NCBI GenBank assembly: GCA_036927565.1
Contig: JAYESD010000011.1
Coordinates: forward strand, 95,703,178-95,767,177
DNA: 64,000 nucleotides
DNA from: Tuctoria greenei
Taxonomy: Eukaryota; Streptophyta; Magnoliopsida; Poales; Poaceae
Reading direction: 5' to 3'
The notes beneath the pieces were generated by a model. It ran no database searches, had not been told where the DNA came from, and saw only the letters and a list, made by a program, of their open reading frames with translations. The position numbers and the translations under genes were made by a program. Of this stretch, positions 1 to 10,979 are shown one piece after another. Position 1 is the stretch's first letter. Each line of letters starts with the position of its first letter.

Positions 1-2665
1 CGATCGGTTAGCTCCGTCTCTAGAAGGTGGATGCGGTTCTGCCTTTCAGCCTGGTATTTCTCCCTGCCTTTAACTCTATCCTCCCTCGCGGCAACGTGAG
101 ACTCTCTTTTCGAGAGCTCTTTCCCCACCTTCCAGTTCTTCTTCCTCTCTTCCTCCTTTTATAGATCTAGCTTTTTGCTGCGATCTGCCAAATTTTTCTC
201 ACCCAGAGTCCTTCTGGGTGACCTCCGCTTCTCTCCTCACCACATCCTCCTCCTGCCCCAGGAGTTTTTCCTCCCTCACCTCCAGGTCCGCTCAATGCTT
301 CAGGAGAGTTTCATTCAATTCAATGAGCTTTTCGTAACGCTCGTCGGTAGCTTCACGTCTCTCCTTGGCTTGCTCCAGGATTTTCCTAGAGTTAGCATCG
401 AGCGCCTGGATGGTAGCTTCCTTCACAATAGTGGATCCCTGGACTCCTGCAGCGCTAGGGCCGCTCTCTTGGAGCCCTTCAGTGGCAGCAGAAGAACCCA
501 CTGGGGGAACATCCACCTCCGGAGCAGTTGAAGGCGCTGCTTCAGGGTCTTTAGTTGACGCCTCCGAAGTTGGAGGACCTGTCGCCAGTTCTGCAGGCTG
601 CTCCGACTCTGGTCCCGGTACCTTCGGGATCACCACCTCTGGAGTAGCAGCAGGATCTTCAACTGGAGCCTCGACCGCTGCTGGCTTGGGCTCCAGCATG
701 GCGACCACCTCTAGCACAGCTGACGGACCTCCAACCACCTCCGGCACAGCCGCCGGACCTTCAACCACCTCCGACTCAGCCGCTAGACCATCTACCGCTT
801 CAGGCTCATCCGTCGGATCTTCAATTGATTGCGACACAAGGGGCGGAGCTTGGGTATTTTCCGGCTCAATAGCCGGGGCTTCGATTACTTTTGGCTTAGC
901 AGCTAGGGCTTCAACAATTTCTGGCTCGGAAGCCAGAACTTCTGACATCACTGGTGCTGGAGCATCAGCCTCGGTCGCCTGGGGTACATCTTCAACTCCT
1001 CTCCTGTGGTATGGCGCTGCCATAGGAGCTTTGGGTGAGGACTATAAGTCCAAGCTCACGACAGCTGGCGCTGGAGCTGTTGCAACCTCCACCTCCGCTT
1101 GACGAGAAGGCTCAGCGCTTGAAGCCGAAGCATCAGTAGGCGCTGCATTGGCTGCTGCAACAGGCACTGAAGCTCCCGGCCCCTTCTTTGACACCCATGA
1201 AATAAATGGAAGAGAAGATTAAAAACATGTCAAGAACAAGATTGGCATGCCAGATCAAGCAAATAATGCTTACTTAGGGATTCTGCCACCCCAGTCACCT
1301 CGGAACCTCTTCTTCTGAGGCCCGGAGCTAGAGCCCACCAAATCTGGCGAGACAACTGCTTCGGACCTCAGTTGTGAAACACTTGCAGCCGTCGGGGTTC
1401 TTTCGGCCAGAGCTTCCCTACGCCGGGATGAACTCCCAGACCTGGAGCTTCTAGTCGGCACTGAGGCTGGGGTCGACTGCACAGAGCTTACACCTCTTGA
1501 AGACGCTTGCACCGGAGCAGGGGTAGTTGCAGAAGACCTCCCCCGCCGGGGAGAAGGAGCCGTCGTGGAAGGAGCAGGTCTGATGGACCTCCTGTCAACG
1601 TGCTTCAACTTCCTTTTCCGACTGGAAGGCTCTGCTGGCTCTTTACCCTTGCCCTTGCCGGTGTCTTCAGCCTTCCGGCTCGGGGCAGAGGCAGGACCAC
1701 CCTCCGAAGCTCCAGGGATCACCAACCCGGTGGTCGGACGCCTTTCCTCCTCACCAAGGTCGTCAAGCGCCGGCATACTCCTCCAGAGCTCCTTGTTGAA
1801 CTGCGCCTCCATGTTCAGAGGGAGGAAAGCTGCCGGCGGAGCTAAGTCATCGCCGTTCACGTCTATTCCATGCTGGAATTTGTTGAGGTGAAGCTCCAGA
1901 GCTACATCATCCAAGTTGGATCTCAGGCCAGATTCAATCCGGTCGTCATCCATAACGCTGTTGAGGGCCCATGCAAGTTTCTCCCTCTTCTTCAACGGAG
2001 CCCATCTGTTGACCAGGAAGTTGCAGAAGACCATATGTGGGGTCACTCCACCCTCCACACATTCTTGGATCCTGGTCAAGACAGGGTTGAAGGCATCCGA
2101 CAGCACTAGAACTACACTCCAGGCGTCGATATCAACGTTGGGGAGACCTTCGGGCAGCTCCAGCCTCTCATGCTCCTCCACTAAGATGATGATCCAATCC
2201 TTCATCCAATTATCCCACTCGATGGAGGGAAAAGAGTTCAAGTATTTATAGGTGCAGTTCTTGCACTTCACAAAATAGTATAAGCCAAGGAACTCGGACC
2301 CCTTGCTGGTGGTGTGGATGGTGAAGAAGGTGCGGAAAAGCTCGACGTAGGGGGGGATACCCACCCACATCTCGCAGAAGTGGACGAATGTCGCCATGAG
2401 AAGAAGAGAATGTGGGCCAAGGTGGTACAACTGCAGACCATAGAAGTCCAGCAGCATCAAAAGGAAAGTCGAGAAAGGTGGGATAAGTCCCACCATGGCG
2501 TACGCTGAGAAGTACACCATGTCGCGCGTCACGCTTTTTCTTGAACGAGAGCTTGCTGGCGTGGACCAAATGATTGATGGAGTCACTGGACCACCCCATT
2601 TAGGTCCGGACCTTCATCAGATCATCATCTCTCTTGAGTCGGCTCTTGGGGAGACCCAACTCCAT
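1..2665 (-). pseudogene. antisense ORF of a Tat-like retrotransposon (putative gypsy-type transposon domain), broken
   Basis: This is the homologue of the antisense gene at 25038-28589. The start is the ATG at 2665, which gives MELGLPKSRLK; the window edge removes the C-terminal third. The N-terminal domain carries the motif DMVYFSAYAMVGLIPPF and resembles the grass family that Pfam calls 'putative gypsy type transposon' (from memory). A Ser/Arg/Pro-rich linker, an intron-like gap (about 1195-1273), an acidic Pro/Ala repeat region (about 1020-400) and a coiled-coil-like stretch follow. Breaks: a TAA about 22 codons in where the other copy has Leu, a one-base frameshift in an A-run near 2545, a TAG near the start of exon 2, and a frame change near 290. 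The function of the intact protein is unknown. The homology is certain, and its loss of function is likely. Confidence 0.8.
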
Positions 2666-3203
2666 CGCGGCAAAGCGATGCAAAGGAAGGGAAGCTAGAC
2701 AGAGTTTGGGAGGCTTTGAGCGCAAAGATGATCGAAGGCGTAAAGAGTCCTCAAATCGTGCGCATTTTCCTTCTTAAGTAAGCCTCCGCAACGCTTGGAT
2801 GGAAACCGTAGTGAGATCGAAGGCACTTTTCAAAAATCTATCTGTCAATGACGAGTGGGCCTGGGGCCACCCCGACAAAGAGATCGAGGTCCTTACCCAA
2901 GGCCAACCATTTCCATGATGAGCGGCGGGAAACCCAAAGTCGGCACTCTGACAGGGTGCGTGGAACCGATACGGTTTTCGTATGGGGAACCGACGACCTT
3001 CAATTGCGTGAGATCCACACTCAAAGATCTCATCTTCCATATTCATAACAAGCCACACGTCAAAGGTTCACTCCCGGACACTCACTATATTGGTCCATCA
3101 GAGGACTTTTTGAAAATCAAAGCGCGGGAATCGAGAATGGCCCCACCTCTGGCAGAACAACTTAAAGCAAAGGGTTTCTCCCATAGGTGGCCCCGGGGAC
3201 CAC

Positions 3204-4051
3204 TGTCGGTACCCTGCATACTGGATACCCCATGATACCGTAAGAAGTGCAGGAAAGGCCCACCTGTCAGAGCCAAAGGTCCTTCCTGGTCCCACCTGTA
3301 ATGCTGCAACGGACCCACTCCTCTCACATGGCCGGTTCCCGGGTTAACATGTGTAAAATAAGACCGGAACAAAATTCCCAACCAAGGGAAGCTCCGGCGA
3401 CTACACGTGTACAATAGCCCCGGACCTAGCCCTCGTCAAAGAGGAGCTACGGTACTGAAACGTATAAAGCGACCCCGGACCTACCCTCCCGCAAGGAAAA
3501 TCCCCGGATCTGCCACGTGTGGAGCCTCCAGACCCTCATTACTAACAGAAATACGAGCAGATCACGTCCGTTACAAACATTCAAGGACGGTTAAAGATGC
3601 AGTTACAAGGTCTGATAACATGTCATTAATGCCATATTAATGATACACGATCAGTGCATCGTTAATAGGGGTGACGCTGCCATGAAGGCAGACTACCACA
3701 CTATTAATTATACTTAATACCCTTTAGACAGTATATTAGGTCGTTAAGCACGCTAGCGCCACATGTCGGGCCTAGCCAGCTTTGTAACGGTCATTCCATA
3801 GAACTATAGAAGGGCTGCACCGCACGAATATCGGGGACAATTTGATCTGATTGGAGCTGATCCTAGCGAACGTACTCGCTCAATACAATTACACAAACCC
3901 CGTGGAGTAGGGTGTTACGCTCAGGCGGCCCAAACCACAAAAATCTCTGGTGTCATCATCTTGATCTTGATCTCTGTGTGCCCCAACCACAAAAGAACCT
4001 CCGCGGGCTGCTTCTAGCGGGTCCGGGGGAAGTGTCGTATGAAACACTTCA
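3204..4051 (+). repeat. 3' LTR of the Tat-like element
   Basis: The LTR starts TGTCGGTACCC immediately after a polypurine tract and ends ACACTTCA, where composite-unit sequence (CACATCCAAGG) resumes. Its length is about 848 bp. It shares short blocks with the LTRs at 23620 and 35891, for example GTGGAGTAGGGT, TTACGCTCAGGCGGCCC and the ACTATAGAAGG promoter-like stretch near 3803. The start is firm. The end is inferred from the flanking repeat and could be off by a few bases. Confidence 0.75.
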
Positions 4052-6900
4052 ACCACATCCAAGGTAGTGCATAGAGCATCAACACTGCTTACATCACCGC
4101 GGGCAAAGAAAATGCTATAGTGTGCAAAAAGTAAGTGGGATAAAGGGGGTCCAAGACCCCAAAATTAATTTCAGGTCTCTCTCGCATGTGGAGCCACAAT
4201 GTAAATACGGCATCCCAGTCACACATCAGTGTGATGGATTATGTTGATCAGTCGAGGGACGACATGTTCTTAATTATCATGTGTAGTTATAGTACTGGGT
4301 ATGGATGTGGGTGTGTGTAGACGTGTGTGGATGGTGTGTAGGTTTGTACACACATTTACATATACTACATCTGAAACCGATAGATAGTTTTTTCAAAAAG
4401 AAGATCCTTGGATATTTATATAATCATTAATAATGTTGATGAACTTGTGTCAATGATCTTTGAAGTTGTTGATGATATTGATGTCTAGAACATCGTTCAG
4501 ATTATCACGAATGATGCATCATGATATATGCATGCTTAAGAGCATGCTGTACTAAAGAAACTTGATTGCATCAACCTCCTCGAGGATATAGCAACACTTG
4601 ACCAGCTAAATAGTGTCCTAGTGAAGGCAAGACACATTGTAAGAACTATAATTAGCCATGCTGTGCCAATGGAAATGAATGAATATTTTAGTTCCTGTGG
4701 TTAGACCATAAGTAACTGTCTCTTGACATATGTGGCTATGTTTATCACACTAGGGAAGTTATGGCCCAACTGGGCAATTATGATGAAGATGTCTACCTCT
4801 TCAGAATAGAAAATTCCTCGGACCTAGCTTCTACAGATATGTCAAGGCAGATATGTGAAATAAAATAATCCTAAAATGCGTACTAGTGAGCTGCTACAGT
4901 CTTGAAGGTTATAGACCCAATTATCATGTGAGCTTGCATTAGGTACAATAAAAAATGCTAGTGGTCAATCCAGAAACTTTGAAGCTGCCACCCACAACTT
5001 ACTGGAGCAATCGGAGATTAGAAATGCACAAATAATGAGACCTCTACTTCTGAGAAGTGTTACAGTTGTCAAAGTGAAGAGCACGTATGGTGAACATAAT
5101 ATTCCATAAAAAAATCTAAAACTTTGCTAGTACTTCATCTATGACCGTTGGAAGCTACTGTAAAATTTAAATCCCAATCAAACCTTCTGAACCTTAAGAA
5201 TTCATATTTTTACCCATATGTCCACTATAAAGCATATCTAATTTTATAAATAAACCTACTATGTTTAAATTTGTTTTGCCCTTTGTTTTCTGTGAACAAC
5301 AGAGGCATGCACTTCCTTCCTAGTTAGGTCCATCGGATAAGTTATTAACTAAGTTCTATTGACTTAATTCCCACCAAAGGCAAGCTCCAATTTGCATTTA
5401 AGAAGTTTTGCAAAGTTTTACATTATAATAAAGTTAATTGATAAGAAGTGTTTTGTGCATTAATTCTAGCTTGGATAACACTACACATGCATGACCAAAG
5501 AAACCAAGTTGTGTATGGGTAGCATAGAACCTCATTGTGTTGATAATGCTATGCTAATGTTCTAGAGGAATCAGTAGAAGTCGAGTAGTTGGAATCTACT
5601 CGTGAGAGGATTGAGAAACTGGGTCACATAGGAATGGTTCTGAGTTGGTTCAAGAAAACTGAACTTGAGACTAGGCAGGATGTATATGAAGCAAAAGGCA
5701 ATAGGGGCCAGTGTGTGTAGTTCTACCTGTGCCGGTCCAGGACAGTGTTCGGTGCGACCCTATTGAGAAAGTTTGAAATGTCGCAATTGCATACTGGGTA
5801 TATGGAGCCTAGCAAACTGACGTAACTTGTTAAACTCGATGTCCAGTCTTTTTCGATCGACTTAGGCTGCTGTCCAATAGCACATTAAATAAGTAACTTG
5901 CTCACGAACAATGTCATACCATTTCGATATGGAGGTGTCTTATGAAAGGTAGCCACATATGACAAGTATTGAAGTACGAAAGAGGTTCTTCAGAAAGTGT
6001 GTATGTGTCCTTTAAGCTGCGTGTTTATTGATTCAAATCACCATCTTGCGGTTATGGATTGAGTTGTTCTCACAGTGGCGATGTTGTAAATACCAGAAGC
6101 TGGAATTATTTGAAATGTGATCTTATAAATAATCGTGCAACTTGTAAGCAGTAGATTTAGTGGCAATTAAGTTTATTTTTCATGAACTAAGGTTGATGCT
6201 AAAAACTGAAAATTAATGACTCACTTGTAAGCAAGTTCGTTTATGCAAATTTCAGCTTTCACTACTAAAGTTCTTGCATGTAGAGATTCATATTCTCTAG
6301 GTTAAACGGTTATGTTTTGCTGAGCCTCTTGATCGCAGTTTCATATTCAAGTGTTTTGTGGGTATCAATATGTATGCTTATGATGACAGGTTTCCGGTTG
6401 AGGTGTTACCCCTTCGTGGTATGTAGTCGATACGAAACCCTGCACGCCGGCACAATTCTCTGTCTTGCTAGTGGGAATCATCCGCGCGCAGGATTACTTC
6501 ACTTGTGCATAGTTAGGCTCGAGGGTGTGAGCTATGTTTATTCCACTTCATATGTACATGTGTTGTACATTATGTTGTAAAATAGAACCATCTAGTATGA
6601 TAAAATTTTATTCACTCCATGGAATCACATATTTGATCATACCAGGCTGTCAAGATCCACATGTCTAGTCACAACAAGCAAAATACCCGGAAGCTTGTGG
6701 ACATAACTGCTAGCAACTCAAGCGGTGGTGATGAGCGGCAAACTATGAAGTGCTCATGCATCGACAGCAATGAGGTTCTACCATGCCATGGACAGCGAAA
6801 AGGAAGAGATCAAATGAAATTGTGGACATGATCATGGTAGTTACTAACACATCGTTGACCGTGTATGGGATTATTCCTTGCATCGTTCCATGCATGGTGC
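4052..6900 (+). repeat. composite relic unit, copy 1, first part
   Basis: This stretch aligns by eye with 51418-54440 and 61756-64000. It opens with CACATCCAAGGTAGTGC, carries a GGATGTGGGTGTGTG run, then a hAT-like transposase fragment, then AT-rich DNA with no recognisable gene (about 5100-6300), and a block around 6400-6900 also present near 53930-54440. A segment of about 170 bp found at 52690-52860 and 63000-63160 is missing here near 5325. The left edge is cut by the Tat-like LTR and the right edge by the Copia insertion. Confidence 0.75.
4435..4862 (+). pseudogene. hAT-like transposase fragment
   Basis: Conceptual translation, with stops and frame changes, gives recognisable hAT catalytic-region blocks: DELVSMIFEVVDDIDV, a TNDAS-like segment, CINLLEDIATLDQ, VKARHIVRTII and YVAMFITLGKL. 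In hAT proteins with a DUF659-type core these correspond to the segment before the conserved 'HCLNL' motif, the helix after it, and the 'RFAT..L.SL' region. The fragment has several stops, for example where the Trp of the CGW motif would be, and no start. The same fragment recurs at 51799 and 62087. Confidence 0.6.
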
Positions 6901-7226
6901 TGTTAGACAACAATAGGAAGCCCAAAGATCAAATAGCCACTAAATCATCTCGAATTACATGGAGAAATCTGATTACAACATGAACACCAAGTGCTATCTC
7001 TCAAATAGCACAATAACATCAATGATACCTTCTCCTCCATCTTTGTTGTTGCTTGACGATGCAGCCATCTAGCCAACAAGGCGAGGCCGCAAGAAGAACG
7101 ACGACGAGAGGCGTTTCCCCTTGTTCTTCTCTTGGTATCTTGATCGGATTCTGAGTGGATTAGAGTGTTCAAGTGTGTATGAATGTATGCCCTTAAGCCT
7201 TCTTTGATCACACACTTGACCCTCTT

Positions 7227-7233
7227 CTTATAG
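7227..7233 (-). promoter_or_regulatory. TATA-like box of the Copia LTR
   Basis: The minus strand reads CAACTATAAGAAGAGG. An AT-rich TATA-like core in the middle of the LTR fits the U3 end, with transcription starting downstream. The identical site in the other LTR is at 13181-13187, and that copy would drive the element. This is inferred from position and sequence only. Confidence 0.5.
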
Positions 7234-7375
7234 TTGACCAAGAGACACAAGAGGGGGCCTCCCACCCTTAGGAATTATTGAGTCTCCCGATCAGAGACTC
7301 AAAATTCGGTGGGTTGTGTCCTTTCAATTAGAACACATGTCAATTTCGAGTTCAAACTGACAGTTACTGAAAAAT

Positions 7376-7581
7376 CGGACTAGTCCGTATAGGGTCCGGA
7401 CTAGTCCGGTCACCCTTACTGGACAATATCGGACTAGTCCTCTAAGGGTCCGGACTAGTCCGGTCACCCTTACTGGACAAAACCGGACTAGTCCTCTAAG
7501 GGTCCGGACTAGTCCGGTCACCCTTACTGGACAAAACCGGACTAGTCCGGTCTTTACCGGACAAGTCCGGTACTCCCAACA
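7376..7581. repeat. 54-bp tandem repeats in the Copia LTR
   Basis: Units start at 7376, 7430 and 7484, with a partial one at 7538. Each carries CGGACTAGTCC twice, separated by a short spacer, then GGTCACCCTTACTGGACA. The second and third units are identical in this LTR. The partial unit ends in the CGGACAAGTCCG variant next to the LTR terminus. Confidence 0.9.
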
Positions 7582-7592
7582 TTCTCCCCCTT
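7582..7592 (-). other. polypurine tract of the Copia element
   Basis: The minus strand reads AAGGGGGAGAA immediately before the 3' LTR. This is the usual primer site for plus-strand DNA synthesis in Copia elements. Confidence 0.85.
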
Positions 7593-7775
7593 GAACTCGA
7601 ATCTGAAACTTACCAACTTACTTAATACTAAACTTAGTGTCCATTTTCTCATGCTTGACATATAGGGCACGACGCATCACAACAACCATTTACGTATTGT
7701 TGGACTCGAAGACCACAATACATCTCACACTTGAAAATGAACCTTACTCTTACTTGGCCCCTAAATATCCAGTGA

Positions 7776-10700
7776 TCATAGGCTCTCCCTTAAACCCATG
7801 CCGGCTACGTGTTCACTGAACACGCTGGGTGGAAGACCTTTTGTTAGCGGATCCGCAAGCATACGCTTAGTACTTATATGCTCAAGACTTATGGTATGAT
7901 CCTGGATTCGATCTTTCACAACATAAAACTTAATGTCGATGTGTTTGGCAGCACCACTCGACTTATTGTTGTGAGAGTAAAATACTGCGGGCTCATTATC
8001 GCAGTATAACTTAAGTGGTTTTTCAATGCTGTCGACCACTCTAAGACCGGGTAAAAATTTCTTAAGCCAAACAGCCTGCCCGGTGGCCTCATAACATGCA
8101 ACAAACTCGGCATGCATTGTGGACGATGCAGTGACGGTTTGTTTGGAGCTTTTCCACGAAATGGCTCCATTCGCGAGGGTGAATATATAACCTGACGTGG
8201 ATTTCTTAGTATCCACACAACCCGCGAAATCTGAATCTGAATATCCCACTACTTCAAGTGGGTCTGACTTACTATACGTTAACATGAGGCCTTTTGTGCC
8301 TTGCACATATCTTAATGCTTTCTTAACTGCCTTCCAGTGATCAATCCCTGGATTGGCCTGATATCTGCCAAGCATTCCGGTCACATAAGCTAAGTCAGGG
8401 CGAGTACAGACTTGAGCATACATAAGGCTTCCGACAGCAGAAGCATATGGAACCGACTTCATTTGATCGATCTCATATTGGTTCCTGGGACACTGAAAGT
8501 TCCCAAACTTATCGCCCTTGACAATCGGAGCAGGCGAAGGCTTACTCTTATGCATACTGTACTTTCTCAGTACATTCTCTAAGTATGCCTTTTGTGATAA
8601 GCCTAATACCCCCTTATTTCTATCTCGGTGAATTTCTATGCCCAATACATAGGATGCTTCACCAAGATCTTTCATATCAAAATTAGAGGACAAAAACTTC
8701 TTAGTTTCTGATAGTAGATTGACATCACTACTTGCAAGTAGTATATCATCTACGTAAAGCACGAGGAAAATAAATTTCCCGCTCTTAAACTTAGCATAAA
8801 TGCAATTGTCCTCCTCATTTTCTTTAAACCCAAACTTTCTTACTGTTTCATCGAACTTGAGATACCACTGTCTTGATGCTTGTTTAAGTCCATAAATGGA
8901 CTTCCTTAAGTGGCATCCCATATGTTCCTTACCCTTAATAACAAAACCTTTCGGTTGTGTCATATAGACGTTCTCATATAGATCACCATTGAGAAACGCC
9001 GTCTTTACATCCATCTGATGTAATTCTAAATTATAATGTGCAACTAATGCCATAATGATTCTGAACGAATCCTTACTTGAGACAGGTGAAAATGTCTCAT
9101 TATAATCAATCCCTTCTCTTTGAGTGAAGCCTTTTGCAACAAGTCTGGCCTTAAACTTATCAATATTCCCTTTGGAGTCACGTTTAATTTTGTAGACCCA
9201 TTTACAGCCTACTGTTTTGGCTCCATTAGGAATCTCAACTAAATCCCAGACTTTGTTTGTTTCCATAGACCTCATTTCATCCTCCATGGCTTTACACCAT
9301 TCAGATGATTGAGGACTTCTCATAACTTCTTCAAATGTGGTGGGATCACCCTCCATTTGAATTGCCTCACTCAAATAGATCTCATAATCGTCCGAAATGG
9401 CCGATTTTCTTTCTCGTTGAGATCTTCTTAATTGCATATTATCCTCATTTTGAGGCTGTTGTTGCTCTTCATTATTAGTGACAACGGGCTGAAAATGCTC
9501 AACCTCTCTTAATAATTCCGTTGTCAATGAAGAACTAACAACAGGTGTTGAATCATTACCAATAGGCACTGATGATTCAACAGCAGTAGGTAATGAGAAA
9601 TATGGTTCTTGAATCATAGGAGTGGGTACATAAACCCGCTTCTCTTCAAGATTAATTTCTCGTCTTACCGTACTCCCCCTGATCATGGCATCCTCTAAAA
9701 AGACGGCATGCCTTGTTTCTACAAACTTAGTATATCGTTCTGGACAATAGAAACGATATCCCTTACTCTTTTCTGCATAGCCAATAAAATGGCAACTTAC
9801 TGTCTTAGAATCCAACTTACCAATGTTTGGGTTAAACAATTTTGCCTCAGCGGGACAGCCCCATATATGCATATAACTTAATGAGGGCTTACGTCCTGTC
9901 CACAACTCATACGGTGTTTTGGGCACCGACTTAGTAGGAACCCGATTTAGCACATGAATGGCGGTTTTTAATGCCTCCATCCATAAGCTAACCGGCAAAT
10001 CTGATTGACTTAACATGGATCTAACCATATCCATTAGCGTACGGTTGCGCCGTTCCGCTACTCCATTTTGCTGAGGCTCGCCCGGTGTGGAATACTGGGC
10101 GACTATGCCATTTTCCTGTAAGAACCGAGCAAACGGTCCAGGAACTTGGCCATACGGGGTATGACGACCGTAGTACTCACCACCACGATCGGATCTTACC
10201 ACTTTAATCTTAATATTGTGCTGATTTTCAACTTCAACCTTAAATATCTTAAATTTATCCAACGCTTCAGAGCGTTCTTTAATTGGATAAATATAGCCAT
10301 AGCGAGAATAGTCATCCGTGAAGGTTATGAATGAATCAAAACCATCAACAGATACTACGGGGAATGGACCACAAATGTCCGTATGGATTAATTCCAAAAT
10401 TCCCGCACTGCGTATGGCACTTTTCTTAATTTTCTTAACAAACTTTCCCTTAATGCAGTCTATGCATTCTTCTGAATCCGAAAAATCCAAATGGGGAAGA
10501 ATCGATTGTGAAATCAATTGTTCAATTCTCCCCCTCGAAATATGGCCCAAGCGACAATGCCATAATTTCAAAGTCATTTCGGAATCGATTCTCTTACGCT
10601 TACCCTGATGTGAGGAAAACTGATTGTCGCTTACAACATTAACATCATCATGCATAGATAATAAGTATAGCATGCCTTGTCTTATGGCAACACCAACTAT

Positions 10701-10979
10701 CTTATTATCATACTTAATTACACATTTGTCTTTGCCAAACTGGCAAACATAACCATCATCATCTAAGCATGACACTGAGATGAGATTTCTACTTAAAGAG
10801 GGTACATATAATACATCCTGAAGTGTAAGTACAAAGCCATTTCTTAATACTAATGGATAATCTCCAATGGCTTTCACTTCAGCTTCATGGCCATCAGCAA
10901 CTTTAATGGCCCTTTCCCCTCTTTCTAGGGTCCTCCTCATATTTAACCCCATTTTTGCAACACCATTTAAGGAAGCCAA
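7776..10979 (-). CDS. Copia pol polyprotein: integrase, reverse transcriptase, RNase H (protease core missing)
   Basis: This is an uninterrupted frame of 1067 codons. Residues 1-110 match only the C-terminal part of a Copia protease (GLNMRRTLERGER, then VLYVPSLSRNLISVS); no Asp-Ser/Thr-Gly catalytic triplet is present. A GAG-pre-integrase zinc domain follows (LWHCRLGH, ECIDCIKGK). The integrase core shows its acidic residues at HTDICGP, RSDRGGEYYG and GVAERRNRTL. The RT has KARLVAKGFTQREGIDY, MDVKTAFLNGDL and the catalytic YVDDILLAS. RNase H is complete (YSDSDFAGC, SSTMHAEFVA, KHIDIKFY) and ends ADPLTKGLP. The frame overlaps gag by 77 bp in another frame and has no obvious start of its own, so I infer a deletion and frameshift at the gag-protease junction. 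Apart from the missing protease core, the enzymes look intact. Confidence 0.93.
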   Translation of the reverse strand: MASLNGVAKMGLNMRRTLERGERAIKVADGHEAEVKAIGDYPLVLRNGFVLTLQDVLYVPSLSRNLISVSCLDDDGYVCQFGKDKCVIKYDNKIVGVAIRQGMLYLLSMHDDVNVVSDNQFSSHQGKRKRIDSEMTLKLWHCRLGHISRGRIEQLISQSILPHLDFSDSEECIDCIKGKFVKKIKKSAIRSAGILELIHTDICGPFPVVSVDGFDSFITFTDDYSRYGYIYPIKERSEALDKFKIFKVEVENQHNIKIKVVRSDRGGEYYGRHTPYGQVPGPFARFLQENGIVAQYSTPGEPQQNGVAERRNRTLMDMVRSMLSQSDLPVSLWMEALKTAIHVLNRVPTKSVPKTPYELWTGRKPSLSYMHIWGCPAEAKLFNPNIGKLDSKTVSCHFIGYAEKSKGYRFYCPERYTKFVETRHAVFLEDAMIRGSTVRREINLEEKRVYVPTPMIQEPYFSLPTAVESSVPIGNDSTPVVSSSLTTELLREVEHFQPVVTNNEEQQQPQNEDNMQLRRSQRERKSAISDDYEIYLSEAIQMEGDPTTFEEVMRSPQSSEWCKAMEDEMRSMETNKVWDLVEIPNGAKTVGCKWVYKIKRDSKGNIDKFKARLVAKGFTQREGIDYNETFSPVSSKDSFRIIMALVAHYNLELHQMDVKTAFLNGDLYENVYMTQPKGFVIKGKEHMGCHLRKSIYGLKQASRQWYLKFDETVRKFGFKENEEDNCIYAKFKSGKFIFLVLYVDDILLASSDVNLLSETKKFLSSNFDMKDLGEASYVLGIEIHRDRNKGVLGLSQKAYLENVLRKYSMHKSKPSPAPIVKGDKFGNFQCPRNQYEIDQMKSVPYASAVGSLMYAQVCTRPDLAYVTGMLGRYQANPGIDHWKAVKKALRYVQGTKGLMLTYSKSDPLEVVGYSDSDFAGCVDTKKSTSGYIFTLANGAISWKSSKQTVTASSTMHAEFVACYEATGQAVWLKKFLPGLRVVDSIEKPLKLYCDNEPAVFYSHNNKSSGAAKHIDIKFYVVKDRIQDHTISLEHISTKRMLADPLTKGLPPSVFSEHVAGMGLRESL

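Larger units (their letters stand above)
1..4051 (+). mobile_element. Tat-like Ty3/Gypsy retrotransposon, 3' part only
   Basis: This is the downstream end of a plus-oriented LTR retrotransposon whose 5' LTR and gag-pol lie outside the window. The visible part runs from an antisense ORF (minus strand) through a purine-rich stretch (AGGTGGCCCCGGGGACCAC just before 3204) into the 3' LTR. The order antisense ORF, polypurine tract, LTR is the same as in the complete element at 23620-36772, and the two antisense proteins are clearly homologous. The LTRs are similar only in blocks, so this is a related but different family. The right edge is placed where the composite-relic sequence shared with 47504, 51418 and 61756 resumes. 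Confidence 0.85.
6901..7581 (-). repeat. Copia LTR (3' LTR in element sense)
   Basis: In plus orientation the LTR begins TGTTAGACAAC and ends ACTCCCAACA. Its 3'-most 206 bases on the plus strand hold three tandem 54-bp units rich in CGGACTAGTCC, plus a partial fourth. A TATA-like CTATAAGAAG lies on the minus strand around 7227. The only difference from the partner LTR that I can see is G versus T near 13428. Short ORFs inside the LTR are identical in both copies and have no coding signature. Confidence 0.95.

Noticed and set aside
365..1102. Long plus-strand Ser/Thr/Ala-rich frame
   Set aside because: It is the complement of the acidic repeat region of the antisense ORF; its composition is explained by that gene.
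6945..7265. 106-codon frame identical in both Copia LTRs
   Set aside because: Identity follows from LTR duplication at insertion. The frame spans the TATA-like region and has no domain signature.
7324..7521. Open frame with repeated GLVRTLRGLVR residues in the Copia LTR
   Set aside because: It is a by-product of the 54-bp CGGACTAGTCC tandem units, and it lies in a regulatory LTR.
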